From positions 1,984,001-2,048,000 of the forward strand of contig NC_021741.1 of the NCBI RefSeq assembly GCF_000422085.1: a stretch of 64,000 bases of DNA, given 5' to 3'. The translations under genes were made by a program, and so were the position numbers. Under the pieces are notes generated by a model. That model was not told the DNA's origin. It worked only from the letters and a program-made list of their open reading frames with translations, and searched no databases. The DNA comes from Serratia liquefaciens ATCC 27592 (lineage in GTDB: Bacteria; Pseudomonadota; Gammaproteobacteria; Enterobacterales; Enterobacteriaceae). Below are positions 1-8,564 of the stretch, one piece after another. The first letter of the stretch is position 1; each line of letters starts with the position of its first letter.

Positions 1-37
1 GTTGGTCAGTTTATTTGCAACCTATGCGCCGGTATAA
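1..37 (+). CDS. C-terminal end of a CopD/YebZ-like membrane protein (partial)
   Basis: Only the last 11 codons are inside the window, in the frame starting at base 2, ending LVSLFATYAPV and a TAA stop. The hydrophobic end fits the last membrane helix of CopD-type proteins. In enterobacteria yebZ (copD) lies directly upstream of yebY, which follows here 69 bases later. The assignment rests mainly on that gene order. Confidence 0.5.
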   Translation, partial: LVSLFATYAPV

Positions 38-106
38 CATTCCGGCTTGCCGGATGCCCCCAAACTGCGGGAAAATTGAATCAAATAGCAACCCTAAGGC
101 CATAAC

Positions 107-448
107 ATGAAATCGGTATTACTTGGCATGACGCTGCTGGCAACCGCGACCGGTGCTTTGGCAGCAGACCAACTGGTGAACATCACCAAGCTGGAATACG
201 GCAAGCAGTGGGCGTTCACCAAAGAAGAAGTGACGCTGCAGTGCCGCAGCGGCGGTGCGTTGTTCGTGCTCAACAACAGCACGCTAATGCAGTACCCGCT
301 TAACGCGGCCGCAGAAGCGCAGGTGAAAGCAGGGCAGCAACGCGCTCAACCGCTGGACGTGATCCTGCTCGATGACGCCGCCAATCCGGGCCATAAGATG
401 AGTGTTGAGCCGTACCGCGAACGCGCCGAGAAGCTCTGCGCGAACTAA
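107..448 (+). CDS. yebY: YebY family exported protein (DUF2511)
   Basis: The protein has 113 residues with a signal peptide of about 19 residues ending ALA-AD. The mature part matches what I know of YebY: a QWAFTKEEVTLQCR segment, a central YPLN motif, a PGHKMSVEPY segment and a terminal EKLC. The two cysteines could form a disulfide in the periplasm. The function of the family is not firmly established; it usually travels with copC/copD-like genes (yobA-yebZ-yebY), suggesting a link to copper. The position directly after the CopD-like end and before sdsR is the normal enterobacterial arrangement. Confidence 0.9.
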   Translation: MKSVLLGMTLLATATGALAADQLVNITKLEYGKQWAFTKEEVTLQCRSGGALFVLNNSTLMQYPLNAAAEAQVKAGQQRAQPLDVILLDDAANPGHKMSVEPYRERAEKLCAN

Positions 449-567
449 TCGCTTATCCCCCAATGGCTTAGTACGAGGTTAACCGGTGATGAATAATTGC
501 ACGAAATTAATTCCGTAATGAAACTATCACCGGCCGTGCGGCTGGCTGGCAAAAATAGCGCGGTAAG

Positions 568-575
568 CTACTCTT
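568..575 (+). promoter_or_regulatory. Likely sigma-S type -10 element of sdsR
   Basis: CTACTCTT sits about 7 bases upstream of the expected sdsR start. It resembles the extended -10 element preferred by sigma S, and sdsR is known as a strongly sigma-S-dependent small RNA in enterobacteria. There is no obvious -35 element, as is usual for such promoters. Confidence 0.55.
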
Positions 576-580
576 AAAGT

Positions 581-686
581 GCACGGCTGAACAAGCCTTG
601 CACAAAATGCCAACTTTTAGCGCACGGCTCTCTCCCAAGAGCCATTTCCCTAGACCGAATATAGGAATCGTATTCGGTCTTTTTTT
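581..686 (+). ncRNA. sdsR: SdsR (RyeB) small RNA
   Basis: The stretch TGCCAACTTTTAGCGCACGG, then a CTCTCTCCCAAGAG hairpin, then ACCGAATA...TATTCGGT followed by a run of seven T, matches the conserved 3' two-thirds of SdsR/RyeB as I remember it from E. coli and Salmonella. The final stem-loop is a Rho-independent terminator. SdsR is an Hfq-binding, stationary-phase RNA that represses several mRNAs including porin and mutS messages. It lies next to yebY as in other enterobacteria. The 5' end is an estimate from the -10 box. An antisense RNA (RyeA/SraC) is normally made from the other strand here. Confidence 0.9.
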
Positions 687-700
687 GTGTTTGATTTTAA
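661..700 (+). repeat. Left attachment-like repeat at the sdsR terminator
   Basis: The sdsR terminator and following bases (core GAATCGTATTCG at 665-676, then a T run and TTTGATTTTAAAG) recur imperfectly at 3642-3680 in the same orientation. The two copies bracket a decayed phage integrase and a tailspike gene, so they look like the attachment sites of a prophage inserted at the 3' end of sdsR. I recall the ryeA/ryeB locus being described as an insertion hot spot in Salmonella. Confidence 0.7.
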
Positions 701-1318
701 AGAGATTATTTACTTTTGTCCGAAATGTGTTCGAATTTTGATATTCGGTCTTTTTCAGAATCACGTGCTCTTTTACCATCGTATTGAGGTATTTCAGCGT
801 CTTCATCTCTGAAGTATGCCCCATACTTTATGCGCAAAATCCCTTCCTCATTCCTTTTCATACAACCGCCCAGCCAGGCTCCTGACCTCGTGGAACGTCG
901 GCGGGTTATCCTCAAACTCGAGTGCTGAGGCTTTTCGCGTAGCAACAAACTTTTTTGTTAACCCATAGGGTGTAAGGATCCGTTAGGGCCATTTTTCTGA
1001 TGCCGGCGCTTAGTAGAAAATTTCTCGTGCTAGGCCCTTCGGCAGAGATCGATCACTGCTCCCAACTGCAGGCCATGCATTTCAGTTTTAGGTCGAGGGT
1101 GGGGAGATTAGGTCGTCAGTTTTGCCCTGTTTTACCTGCAGATGGTCGTCTACGACATGGTCAAAGCGCATCCGTGTCAAATCTTCACGCCGTTGCCCGG
1201 TGTTCAGTGCCAGATCTATCGCTAAATTGAACCACGCTGGCACCGCGGTTGCGTATACTGCTTCTCGTGTGGGGAAGTGTTGCGCCAATTCCAGCCGAGT
1301 GCGCGTTACCACGACTTT
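690..1318 (-). pseudogene. Decayed lambda-family tyrosine integrase
   Basis: Fragments in several frames of the minus strand reassemble into an integrase catalytic domain. In order they are AVPAWFNLAIDLALNTGQRREDL (in part) around 1240-1175, a SAGIRKNGP segment near 990, then ALEFEDNPPTFHEVRSLAG and RLYEKE near 920-860, and GHTSEMKTLKYL near 820-785. These correspond to the first active-site Arg region (TGQRREDL), the H-x-x-R region (FHEVRSL) and the LLGH motif. Frameshifts and stops separate them, and the 5' end is replaced by an insertion-sequence fragment. The 3' end abuts the sdsR repeat, as expected for the integrase of a phage that uses this site. Confidence 0.8.
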
Positions 1319-1441
1319 TGCCTCGCGGAGAATACTGATGAGCTGTTGGTCGGAAAAACGCTTCTTCATGGGGATGTCCTCATGTGACTTATTAAGACAT
1401 TACTAACATCGGGGTGTACTAATCAACGGGGAGCAGGACAC
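1319..1441 (-). mobile_element. Orphan terminal fragment of an IS3-family element
   Basis: This stretch closely matches the end of the full element at 55,950-56,072, including the start of its first gene (MKKRFSDQQLISILREA here, [17 protein letters not shown] there) and the outer end ACGGGGAGCAGGACA. Only the orfA-side end survives; the reading frame then runs straight into integrase sequence. It is therefore a deletion remnant of an IS that had landed in the phage integrase gene. Confidence 0.85.
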
Positions 1442-1531
1442 TTATACGAGAAATAAATTTATACTGAATGCGGGTTACATAATGAAGCAGCCTTATTATT
1501 GCTGCTCCATACTATCAAGTATCTATAAGCG

Positions 1532-3223
1532 TTAAGTTAGTGTGAATATGTTTTTTTTCGAATACGAAACAACACCTGATATTGTTTCTACATTTCGCTT
1601 CCAGTCATTTCCCGAGTATCCTTCCATAGTAAGTGAGCCAGATATCCTTGGGTTTGCTAACGATGGGCCAGATATCGTTACATTGCCCCATTGAAGGTTC
1701 ATAGAGCCAGTGCCATTTACGATAATTGGTGGTTTTATTCCTTGCTTGTTTACAATGGATATACGGTCTAGCTTTGGTGAAATATCATTTGCAACAGTAA
1801 TAGCTGTGCCAAACACCCTTTCAATGTATATATTTTGCACTCTAGCTGGTGCTAAAAAAATTAAAATGTTGTTAGTCACGGCTGATGAGGTAGATATAAG
1901 AGAAATGTTATTAATTGTCGCAGGTTTTGCAATTGTTACTGAGTCACCCCCATCTTGGTTGTTCATTTGAGATATGTAAATTGAATCAATGGTAACCCCG
2001 GCAGTATTTATATAAACATCATTGTTTATTGCGCTTTCACCAAATAGATTTATATTTCCAATATAACCACGTGTTATTTTTTTATCTGCAGAATCACCGA
2101 TTGAGAAAAATGGGTGTTTGCTAACGTTATACTTACTTCTGGCAGAGAATGAACTTATATAAAAATCAGAACACCCCGGGTTTATGCCGAGTCCAGTGAA
2201 GATATTCTCGCATTTTATATCGCCAATAGCAGCATTAGTCACATTAAGCCATATGGCCGCTGAACTGAGTTCTGCTTTGAAATTATCTTTGTAGTAACTG
2301 CCCAAATTTATTCCGCCAGAAATTGTCACATTTGAAGCGTTTATGTTTAACGAGCCGGCACCATAAAACTCCCCGGCGATATTGTTAATCACGATAGACG
2401 AAGCTGGCACTCCATCCGCACCTGCGGAAATAGCGACCCCACGCGCGGCATTACTTCCATCTGCGTTATTGGCTGTAATGCACCCAGCATATTTATAATA
2501 GAATCCATCAACATGGATGTCATTTCCTTTAAGGATGAGACCATCTCCTGAACACCAGTTCACAGACGCATTGAATAACTTGTTATTTCCTCTTGATACA
2601 TCTTTAGGGTACGGGTAGCAAGAGTATAGAGCGTTACGCAATTCATCACCATATAAATGTTTAGTGAGTGTTTCGCCATATGCTCTTATAACATTACACA
2701 ACCCAAACCCGTTAATGTTATAAGCTTTTCCGAAACCATATGATATGCCATGCGCACCATTTACGGCATCATAAGATGAGTCTTTATTGGCAAAACCTTC
2801 AATTGTAAGATCGAAAAAATTCCATCCGTAGACAACCGCGCTTAAAGAAGGATTGGTACCACCTGTATATTGGTTAAAAGGGCTATATGCACCTGTTGTT
2901 TTTAATTTTGCACTATTTCCGTAAATAGATCTACGCTCTCCATTCTCATAGTTTTTAATAAAAGGTAGAGTGCAAGGTGATGTTAACAGATAAGTTTTAC
3001 CTGGAGTTAAATACAAATTCTTACCGGTATTCGCGGCCTGGTTGAATGCAATGCTATCATCATCCTGGCCATTTCCTCTCGCACCATACCATTCAGGCAT
3101 AACGATATTAATGCTTTGTTGAACATTTCCGCCCTGTTCTAAGGCAACTAACGATGCCCCCTTACCAGAAACGGTAGAGGACAAATCGTTACGGAGGTTA
3201 TCGTCAGTACTTAAAGATGCCAT
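1532..3223 (-). CDS. Phage tailspike-like protein with predicted beta-helix
   Basis: The 563-residue protein begins MASLSTDDNLRNDLSSTVSG, a short linker-type N-terminus seen in phage tailspike proteins. An EWYGARGNGQDDDSIAFNQA segment follows at about residues 44-63; the YGARGDG-D-D-T-AFQ pattern is the typical opening of pectate-lyase-like right-handed beta-helix domains. The rest is rich in Asn, Ile, Ser and short repeated IxNI-type turns, as in such helices. Tailspikes bind and often cleave surface polysaccharide. The gene is clearly more AT-rich than its surroundings and is the only intact gene in the phage remnant. No active-site residues can be assigned by eye, and no particle-binding domain is obvious, so it may be the distal part only. 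Confidence 0.75.
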   Translation of the reverse strand: MASLSTDDNLRNDLSSTVSGKGASLVALEQGGNVQQSINIVMPEWYGARGNGQDDDSIAFNQAANTGKNLYLTPGKTYLLTSPCTLPFIKNYENGERRSIYGNSAKLKTTGAYSPFNQYTGGTNPSLSAVVYGWNFFDLTIEGFANKDSSYDAVNGAHGISYGFGKAYNINGFGLCNVIRAYGETLTKHLYGDELRNALYSCYPYPKDVSRGNNKLFNASVNWCSGDGLILKGNDIHVDGFYYKYAGCITANNADGSNAARGVAISAGADGVPASSIVINNIAGEFYGAGSLNINASNVTISGGINLGSYYKDNFKAELSSAAIWLNVTNAAIGDIKCENIFTGLGINPGCSDFYISSFSARSKYNVSKHPFFSIGDSADKKITRGYIGNINLFGESAINNDVYINTAGVTIDSIYISQMNNQDGGDSVTIAKPATINNISLISTSSAVTNNILIFLAPARVQNIYIERVFGTAITVANDISPKLDRISIVNKQGIKPPIIVNGTGSMNLQWGNVTISGPSLANPRISGSLTMEGYSGNDWKRNVETISGVVSYSKKNIFTLT

Positions 3224-3641
3224 AAATCATTCTCCTTTGTTGTTTTGCATTATTAGTTATACTGTATATTTAAACAGTGTCAAGGTGAGTGGATCATGCT
3301 TAGACAATCAGAAATATAGAGTGCATTTATGGACTCCATTACCTTCAGCTTGAAAGGTTACTCATACCTGCATACACGTGACTCCGCCATCGAGCAGTTC
3401 GGTGTTGTTAGCTGGGCAGTGAACGATATGCGATCGTGCTAGCGGGATAATTTCCGACTATTTGATGACCAATCATTAGCACTGCAATCATGGCCGAAAT
3501 TTTCCCGAACCGATCCGAGAGTTTTGGTAACTGATTGAATTAAAAAAAGGAAATGGAAGGTATAGCAAGTGGGTGCGAAGGTTTTTTATTATAACTTAAT
3601 GTTTTGTGGAGATATTTTTAATTTTTTGCACATATGCGCAT

Positions 3642-3680
3642 ATAAGAATCGTATTCGTTTTTTTATATTTGATTTATAAG
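3642..3680 (+). repeat. Right attachment-like repeat (partial sdsR terminator copy)
   Basis: ATAAGAATCGTATTCG followed by a T run and ATATTTGATTTATAAG repeats the sdsR terminator region at 661-700. The 12-base core GAATCGTATTCG is identical. The stem partner on the 5' side is missing, so this copy could not form the full terminator. It most likely marks the far end of the prophage remnant. Confidence 0.7.
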
Positions 3681-3858
3681 CGTATTTTAGAAATTAGAAA
3701 AAATAAGCTGCAACCCCTGCTTTCCTCAGACTCAAATTCCGGTAACAAAACGCGCTACAGAGGAAGATCGTTTTTCTGCATGATTGCTACGAGGGGGACG
3801 AGAGGTGTGGGGGGGATAACGTGGTGATCTGTCAGCTTATAAGTGCAACAGATACATC

Positions 3859-3884
3859 AAGCCCTATTGGCTGAAATAGGGCTT
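3859..3884 (-). terminator. Hairpin downstream of the DUF4136 lipoprotein gene
   Basis: Perfect 10-base arms AAGCCCTATT / AATAGGGCTT with a 6-base loop lie 40 bases beyond the stop codon of the minus-strand lipoprotein gene. The T run is short. Confidence 0.6.
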
Positions 3885-3924
3885 GCGCGGGTGGCTAAAC
3901 TTTCCTGTTAATGGCTCAAAACCA

Positions 3925-4461
3925 TCAGCGGTTTGCAGCTCCCGCCCGGAAGGGATAAGCGGCAAACAGCGCGGCTACCGCTTGTTGAAGCTGCGCCTGG
4001 CTGGCAGGTTGCGCGTCTGAGTTGAGCGTGTCGCTGGCGGTTCCGCGCCAGACCAGCTGTTTCTTCTTGCTGTCCACCAGATCCACCGTCAGGGTGCCTT
4101 CGGTGTAGGTCCACAGTGTTTGATTGTATCCGCCCCAGCTGGCATAGCCCCAGCGGCCAATCGGCGCGGGGGAGTCATTCACCTGCACTTTGTTTTGTTT
4201 CATTGCGCTGCTGTAAACCAACAGGTCTGGGGATGCGCTCAGCTTATAGCCGCGCTGCTCCATCTGTTGCGCTATGGCGCTATGAATATATTTACCCGTC
4301 AGCGTTAAGTACTGCCCCTCGGCCTCTGTAGCAAAGCCGTAGGTATGGTATTGGCTAAAATTGGTGCTGTGGTCATAGTCGCTGGTCACCTGCGGCTGGT
4401 TAGCGCAGCCCGACAATAAAGCCAAGGAACTTGCGAGCAAAAGGCAAGAAAGCGAACGCAT
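3925..4461 (-). CDS. DUF4136-family outer lipoprotein
   Basis: I start the gene at 4461 (MRSLSCLLLASSLALLSGCA) because this gives a classic lipoprotein signal with the lipobox LLSGC; the frame is open further upstream but that extension is not protein-like. The mature protein starts at Cys20 and is about 160 residues. It shows DUF4136 features: a Y-D-x-S-x-x-F-S-x-Y-x-T-Y segment after the lipobox, a helix with I..QM..RGY, and a TEGTLTVDLVD..KK.LVWRG strand near the C-terminus. The domain occurs in many periplasmic lipoproteins of unknown role. A CAGGGG ribosome site precedes the start. It is divergent from the next lipoprotein gene. Confidence 0.85.
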   Translation of the reverse strand: MRSLSCLLLASSLALLSGCANQPQVTSDYDHSTNFSQYHTYGFATEAEGQYLTLTGKYIHSAIAQQMEQRGYKLSASPDLLVYSSAMKQNKVQVNDSPAPIGRWGYASWGGYNQTLWTYTEGTLTVDLVDSKKKQLVWRGTASDTLNSDAQPASQAQLQQAVAALFAAYPFRAGAANR

Positions 4462-4693
4462 AGAAAACCCCTGTAGGATTATTAGTTTCATAAACTTAGC
4501 CCCAGAAGGTGAGCTTGGCAAATCTGGTTGGCAGGAACGGGTTAGGTGGACCGAGGGAACGAAAAACCGTAACGATCTCGCCAGAAAGAGCAGGGTGTGT
4601 GTTCCGTAGGGGGCATCAGGCGATTCAGGTCGCGGAGACCCAAACCTGTAGTGACTCGCCGGAGTTTCGGCTCGTTCACTGAAAATTAAGAAC

Positions 4694-5113
4694 ATGCTGC
4701 TGGCCGCGGTGGCAGTGGCTTTGTTACTATCGGCTCACCTAAAGTCTCAATGGTGCATTACGTTGAAAATCAAAGCGTTGTTATTTATCGCCTTAGTCGG
4801 CCTCGCCGGCTGCAGCCAGGAGGGAGCGAAAGTGAGCCAACCCGTGAATAAAGACGGAGATCATACGGAAGTGTTGCTGGTTAACAGCGCGCTGGTAGAT
4901 TGCATGGGCGTTGCCCCAATGAAATGCATGCAGGTTCGCCACTCTGTACAGGGGCAGTGGGAAATGTTTTACAGCCAGATCGAAGGTTTTACCTTCGAGC
5001 CCGGCTACCGCTACCGCCTGAAGGTTAAAGTGACCGAACTGGAAAACGTCCCGGCTGACGCTTCTTCACTGCGCTATACGCTGGTTGAGCAGTTGGAAAA
5101 GAACAAGGTCTGA
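4694..5113 (+). CDS. DUF4377-type small lipoprotein
   Basis: The C-terminal half shows a DUF4377-like pattern: VDCMGVAPMKCMQVR with paired cysteines, then a Trp, then IEGFTFEPGYRYRLKVKV. A lipoprotein signal KIKALLFIALVGLAGCSQ is present, with the lipobox Cys about 40 residues from the first ATG. That is long for a signal peptide, so translation may really begin at the TTG at 4763, giving a normal signal. Neither candidate has a strong ribosome site. The function is unknown; relatives include heat-shock-protein HslJ-associated domains. The 230-base gap to the divergent DUF4136 gene holds no other gene I can see. Confidence 0.75.
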   Translation: MLLAAVAVALLLSAHLKSQWCITLKIKALLFIALVGLAGCSQEGAKVSQPVNKDGDHTEVLLVNSALVDCMGVAPMKCMQVRHSVQGQWEMFYSQIEGFTFEPGYRYRLKVKVTELENVPADASSLRYTLVEQLEKNKV

Positions 5114-5123
5114 TAGCCGTATG

Positions 5124-5150
5124 CAGGTCAGGGCCGAATGTCCTGACCTG
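5124..5150. terminator. Shared hairpin between convergent genes
   Basis: Perfect 9-base arms CAGGTCAGG / CCTGACCTG with a 9-base loop lie between the convergent DUF4377 gene and the kinase gene. They could serve both. Confidence 0.6.
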
Positions 5151-5156
5151 ATAACC

Positions 5157-6068
5157 TCAAAGCGATAACCCAACGTCCGCCGCTACCTGCTCAATCTGAT
5201 AGCGTGAAGTCCGCGCAAGCGCAGGCTCTTTTTCAACGTAATACGCATACGCAATCACGCCAATCGACAATGCCCAGGCCCGGCCACGCAGCCAGGTGGC
5301 TTTATCAGTATCCACGGCGCGTTTAAAATCCTCGCGGTTGTCCTGACTCAATAAATTCCACGCGACAATCAAATCCACCGCCGGATCGCCAATCGCCATA
5401 CCGCCCCAGTCGATCACCGCCGCTAACTTACCTTCGTTGACCAGCAGGTTGCCCGGCTGGATATCGGTGTGGATCCAGCATGGGGTAGCGCTGTGCTCCT
5501 GTATCTGGCTAACGGTTTCCCATACGTGCAGCAGAATGTCCGTATCGAGATAGTCACCACATTGCGCTATCGCGTTGCGGGTGAGGGCGTCTCTGGCGCC
5601 AAGCGGGCCGCCACGATAGGAGGTCAGGCTCTTTTGCAGCTCAGGCTCGGTAACAGGGATGGTATGCAGTGCGTGGACAAATTCCCCCAGCTGTTGCGCC
5701 AGCCCATGGCTGCCTTCGCCGCAAACCGGCATTTGCCCCTGGATCCAACGGCCTACGCACCAGTTGAAAGGGTAGTCTGCTTGCGGCTGACCTTGCGCCA
5801 GCGGAATGGGAACCGGGACCGGCAGATAACGGGCTAGCAACGCCGGGTAACGGTTTTCCCGCTCAAGCGCCGCCGCTGCAGACGGCGTGCGCGGCAGACG
5901 AATATAGAGCTCGTCGCCCAGCCGCAGCATCACGTTATCGGTACCGGCAATAGCGACCGGCGCTATCGCCAGCGCCGCCCACTGTGGAAACTGGTCGGTG
6001 AGCATGGAAGTCACCAGGTTGAGATCAATATCCACTTCGTCGGCGTGTAATTTGGCGATAAAACTCAC
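5157..6068 (-). CDS. Aminoglycoside phosphotransferase (APH) family kinase
   Basis: The 303-residue protein has the APH/choline-kinase fold signature. The catalytic loop is WIHTDIQPGNLLV (H-x-D with downstream Asn), followed by the metal-binding VIDWGGMAIGDPAVDL. An N-terminal lobe has RLP before ALERENRYPALLARYLPVPVP, typical of APH proteins that phosphorylate small molecules. Its organisation (about 300 residues, GDPAVDL) is like chromosomal APH-family enzymes of unknown substrate, and resistance cannot be concluded. It stands alone, divergent from fabV with a 148-base gap. Confidence 0.85.
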   Translation of the reverse strand: MSFIAKLHADEVDIDLNLVTSMLTDQFPQWAALAIAPVAIAGTDNVMLRLGDELYIRLPRTPSAAAALERENRYPALLARYLPVPVPIPLAQGQPQADYPFNWCVGRWIQGQMPVCGEGSHGLAQQLGEFVHALHTIPVTEPELQKSLTSYRGGPLGARDALTRNAIAQCGDYLDTDILLHVWETVSQIQEHSATPCWIHTDIQPGNLLVNEGKLAAVIDWGGMAIGDPAVDLIVAWNLLSQDNREDFKRAVDTDKATWLRGRAWALSIGVIAYAYYVEKEPALARTSRYQIEQVAADVGLSL

Positions 6069-6216
6069 GTGCGCACTTCCTTTAAGGCTGAGATTTAACG
6101 AGTGAGACTGGTCTGCTCACTGGGCTTGTTGCAAATCTGCCATGCACCCAGCTTAAGTATATTGATAAAATCAGGTATATTGTCCTTCGGTTTTTAGCTA
6201 CCAAGAAAAAATTACT

Positions 6217-7416
6217 ATGATTATCAAACCTAAAATTCGTGGTTTTATCTGCACTACCGCTCACCCGGCAGGTTGTGAAGCCAATGTCCGTGAGCAAATC
6301 GCCTACGTTAAATCACGTGGCGAACTGAAAAACGGGCCGAAAAAAGTGCTGGTGATCGGTGCTTCCACCGGTTACGGCCTGGCGTCACGTATCAATGCCG
6401 CCTTCGGCAGCGGTGCGGCCACTATCGGCGTATTTTTTGAAAAGCCGGGCAGCGAAGGCAAAACCGGTTCTGCCGGTTGGTATAACTCTGCCGGTTTTGA
6501 CAAGGCAGCTAAAGAAGAAGGCCTGTACGCGAAAAGCGTTAACGGCGATGCGTTCTCCAACGAATGCCGCCAAACGGTCATTGACCTGATCAAACAGGAT
6601 CTGGGCCAGATCGACATGGTGGTTTACTCACTGGCTTCGCCGGTGCGTAAAATGCCGGAAACCGGTGAAGTGGTGCGCTCTGCGCTGAAACCTATCGGCG
6701 AACCGTACAAATCCGTGGCGCTCGACACCAATAAAGACGTGCTGGTTGAAGCCGTGGTTGAACCGGCCAACGAGCAGGAAATTGCCGATACCGTCAAAGT
6801 GATGGGCGGCCAGGACTGGCAGCTGTGGATGGATGCACTGGAAGAAGCCGGCGTGCTGGCGGACAACGTGCAGGCAGTCGCTTACTCCTACATCGGTACC
6901 GATCTGACCTGGCCAATCTACTGGCACGGTACGCTGGGCAAAGCCAAAGAAGACCTGGATCGTGCGGCGCAGGCCATCGATCAGAAACTGAAGGCCAAAG
7001 GCGGCGCGGCTTACGTTGCCGTACTGAAGTCGGTAGTGACTCAGGCTTCCTCCGCTATCCCGGTCATGCCACTGTATATCTCTATCGTTTTCAAAATCAT
7101 GAAAGCGCAGGGGATCCACGAAGGCTGTATCGAGCAGATCCAACGTCTGTTCGCCACCAAGCTGTACAGCGGCACCGCACCGGATACCGATGAGAAGCAC
7201 CGTCTGCGTCTGGACGACTGGGAACTGCGCGACGACGTGCAGAACACCTGTCGTGAAATCTGGGCACAAATCGACGACAGCAACATCAACGAACTGACCG
7301 ATTACCTGGGCTACAAGGCCGAGTTCCTGCGTCTGTTCGGTTTTGGTCTGCAAGGCGTTGATTACGAAGCCGATCTCAGCGGTGAAGTTAAGTTTGATGT
7401 GATTGAGCTGGTCTAA
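6217..7416 (+). CDS. fabV: Trans-2-enoyl-CoA/ACP reductase FabV
   Basis: The 399-residue length matches the FabV family. The NADH-binding segment [18 protein letters not shown] lies near residues 46-63. The catalytic Tyr-x8-Lys is seen in [16 protein letters not shown]. FabV reduces the enoyl double bond in the last step of each fatty-acid elongation cycle, in the cytoplasm; members of this family are known for low sensitivity to triclosan. The start at 6217 gives the usual [13 protein letters not shown]-terminus. It is a single-gene unit followed directly by a strong terminator. Confidence 0.96.
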   Translation: MIIKPKIRGFICTTAHPAGCEANVREQIAYVKSRGELKNGPKKVLVIGASTGYGLASRINAAFGSGAATIGVFFEKPGSEGKTGSAGWYNSAGFDKAAKEEGLYAKSVNGDAFSNECRQTVIDLIKQDLGQIDMVVYSLASPVRKMPETGEVVRSALKPIGEPYKSVALDTNKDVLVEAVVEPANEQEIADTVKVMGGQDWQLWMDALEEAGVLADNVQAVAYSYIGTDLTWPIYWHGTLGKAKEDLDRAAQAIDQKLKAKGGAAYVAVLKSVVTQASSAIPVMPLYISIVFKIMKAQGIHEGCIEQIQRLFATKLYSGTAPDTDEKHRLRLDDWELRDDVQNTCREIWAQIDDSNINELTDYLGYKAEFLRLFGFGLQGVDYEADLSGEVKFDVIELV

Positions 7417-7433
7417 ATCCATCGAGCATTGAG

Positions 7434-7459
7434 AAAAGGCCGGGTTTCCGGCCTTTTTT
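7434..7459 (+). terminator. Rho-independent terminator after fabV
   Basis: Ten-base arms AAAAGGCCGG / CCGGCCTTTT with a 4-base loop and a six-T run lie 17 bases after the fabV stop. Confidence 0.9.
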
Positions 7460-7558
7460 ACGCCTGTCACCCAGCCGCTCATCAGTCCATTTGATCGTTG
7501 ACAGCAATAAATTATCGTTTTACGATAACTTATTGCTGTTTTTAAGGATGAAATCGCT

Positions 7559-8122
7559 ATGGGCGCTGCGCCACGGATCCACCTTCCGCTTTATGTACGT
7601 TGCTTGTGTTTGTTGATCATGACGATGCTGATTGTCAGCACCGGCGTGGAGATGTTTATGATTGTCCAGGGTTGGGTGCAGGGCGAGGCGTTCAACAGTA
7701 TCGTGGCGTCCTACCGTGACTATTACCCAGAACTGAACGCCTATGCCGTTCCGCAGCAACGCTGGGCTTTAGTGGCCACCCTGTTGTTGGACATGTTCGC
7801 CTACGTGCCTTATTACAGCGCATTACTGTGCGGCGCCGGGCTGTTTTACCAGTTCTATCGCGGCAACGTTTGGCACCGCAACAATATGCTGCTGTTACAG
7901 ATCATCGGTATCCTGCTGATTGTCGATGTGCTTTTCCCCTCGCTGGCCGGGATGTTGCAGGTGATGATACAGACGGCCAATGAAAAAATGCTGCTAATAA
8001 TTTATTATGGTATCAACAGCGAATCGGTACGCTCGCTGATCGTAGGCTGCGCAATCCTGGTGTTTAGCCGGGTGTTCCTGGAAGCGTTGCGGCTGAATGA
8101 AGAACAGCTTTCTTTCGTGTGA
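7559..8122 (+). CDS. DUF2975 family membrane protein
   Basis: The 187-residue protein has about four hydrophobic segments (near residues 14-35, 66-90, 110-132 and 155-175), consistent with a four-helix inner-membrane protein of the DUF2975 family. Members are typically encoded immediately before a small Xre-type regulator of the YozG kind, exactly as here: the next gene starts 7 bases after this stop. The pair is probably a membrane-linked regulatory unit. What it senses is not known. Confidence 0.8.
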   Translation: MGAAPRIHLPLYVRCLCLLIMTMLIVSTGVEMFMIVQGWVQGEAFNSIVASYRDYYPELNAYAVPQQRWALVATLLLDMFAYVPYYSALLCGAGLFYQFYRGNVWHRNNMLLLQIIGILLIVDVLFPSLAGMLQVMIQTANEKMLLIIYYGINSESVRSLIVGCAILVFSRVFLEALRLNEEQLSFV

Positions 8123-8129
8123 GAATAGA

Positions 8130-8345
8130 GTGGCGATAATAGTAAGTCTTGATGTCATGTTGGCCAAAAGGAAGATGCGTTCGAAGGAACTGGCGGAACA
8201 GGTGGGGATCACCGAACAAAACCTGTCCCTGCTGAAGAACGGCAAGGTGAAGGGCGTGAGGCTGGAGACGTTAGACAAAATCTGCCGGATCCTCGACTGC
8301 CAGCCTGGCGATCTCCTGGCCTGGCAACCGGATAACCAAGACTAG
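8130..8345 (+). CDS. Small Xre-family regulator (YozG-like)
   Basis: The 71-residue protein is almost entirely one helix-turn-helix domain: MLAKRKMRSKELAEQVGITE then NLSLLKNGKVKGVRLETLDK and the ILDCQPGDLL ending that is typical of this group. I choose the GTG at 8130 because family members begin (M/V)AIIVSLDVMLA and a GAGAATAG ribosome site precedes it; an ATG at 8097 would overlap the previous gene by 26 bases. It is translationally linked to the DUF2975 gene and probably controls that operon. Confidence 0.88.
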   Translation: MAIIVSLDVMLAKRKMRSKELAEQVGITEQNLSLLKNGKVKGVRLETLDKICRILDCQPGDLLAWQPDNQD

Positions 8346-8564
8346 CGCGGTGGCGTGCTTTGCGCGCCATATCGTCAATATATTGATTAATTATTATCGT
8401 CGGTACTGTAAGCCTTTTTATTGTCAATTAAATCATTAGTCACCTTATTTAAAATTAATAAGGTCGTTTTGACGTTGCTCGCGTTTGAAGGGGGTTATTA
8501 AACTAAAAAAAGTCATTTTTTATTTACCGTTGCTAACGATAGCGTTTATTTTAAAGGAGGATAT

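Larger units (their letters stand above)
3224..3924. other. Gene-free remnant region with right prophage boundary
   Basis: No intact gene is visible. A short frame from 3331 (MDSITFSLKGYSYL...) runs only 38 codons before a stop and may be a phage gene fragment. The region contains the right-hand copy of the sdsR-terminator repeat at 3642-3680 and, after it, ordinary intergenic sequence leading to the lipoprotein gene on the minus strand. Confidence 0.6.

Noticed and set aside
3606..3827. 73-codon open frame over the right phage boundary
   Set aside because: It is AT-rich, has no ribosome site and overlaps the attachment-like repeat.
4500..4690. Riboswitch or small RNA between the two lipoprotein genes
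   Set aside because: The region is GC-rich and somewhat structured, but I recognise no conserved RNA motif and no promoter-terminator pair.
4462..4695. N-terminal extension of the DUF4136 lipoprotein open frame
   Set aside because: The lipoprotein signal begins at 4461; the upstream part is not signal-like and has no ribosome site.
6628..7482. 284-codon open frame antisense to fabV
   Set aside because: It is a shadow of fabV codon usage and would run through the fabV terminator.
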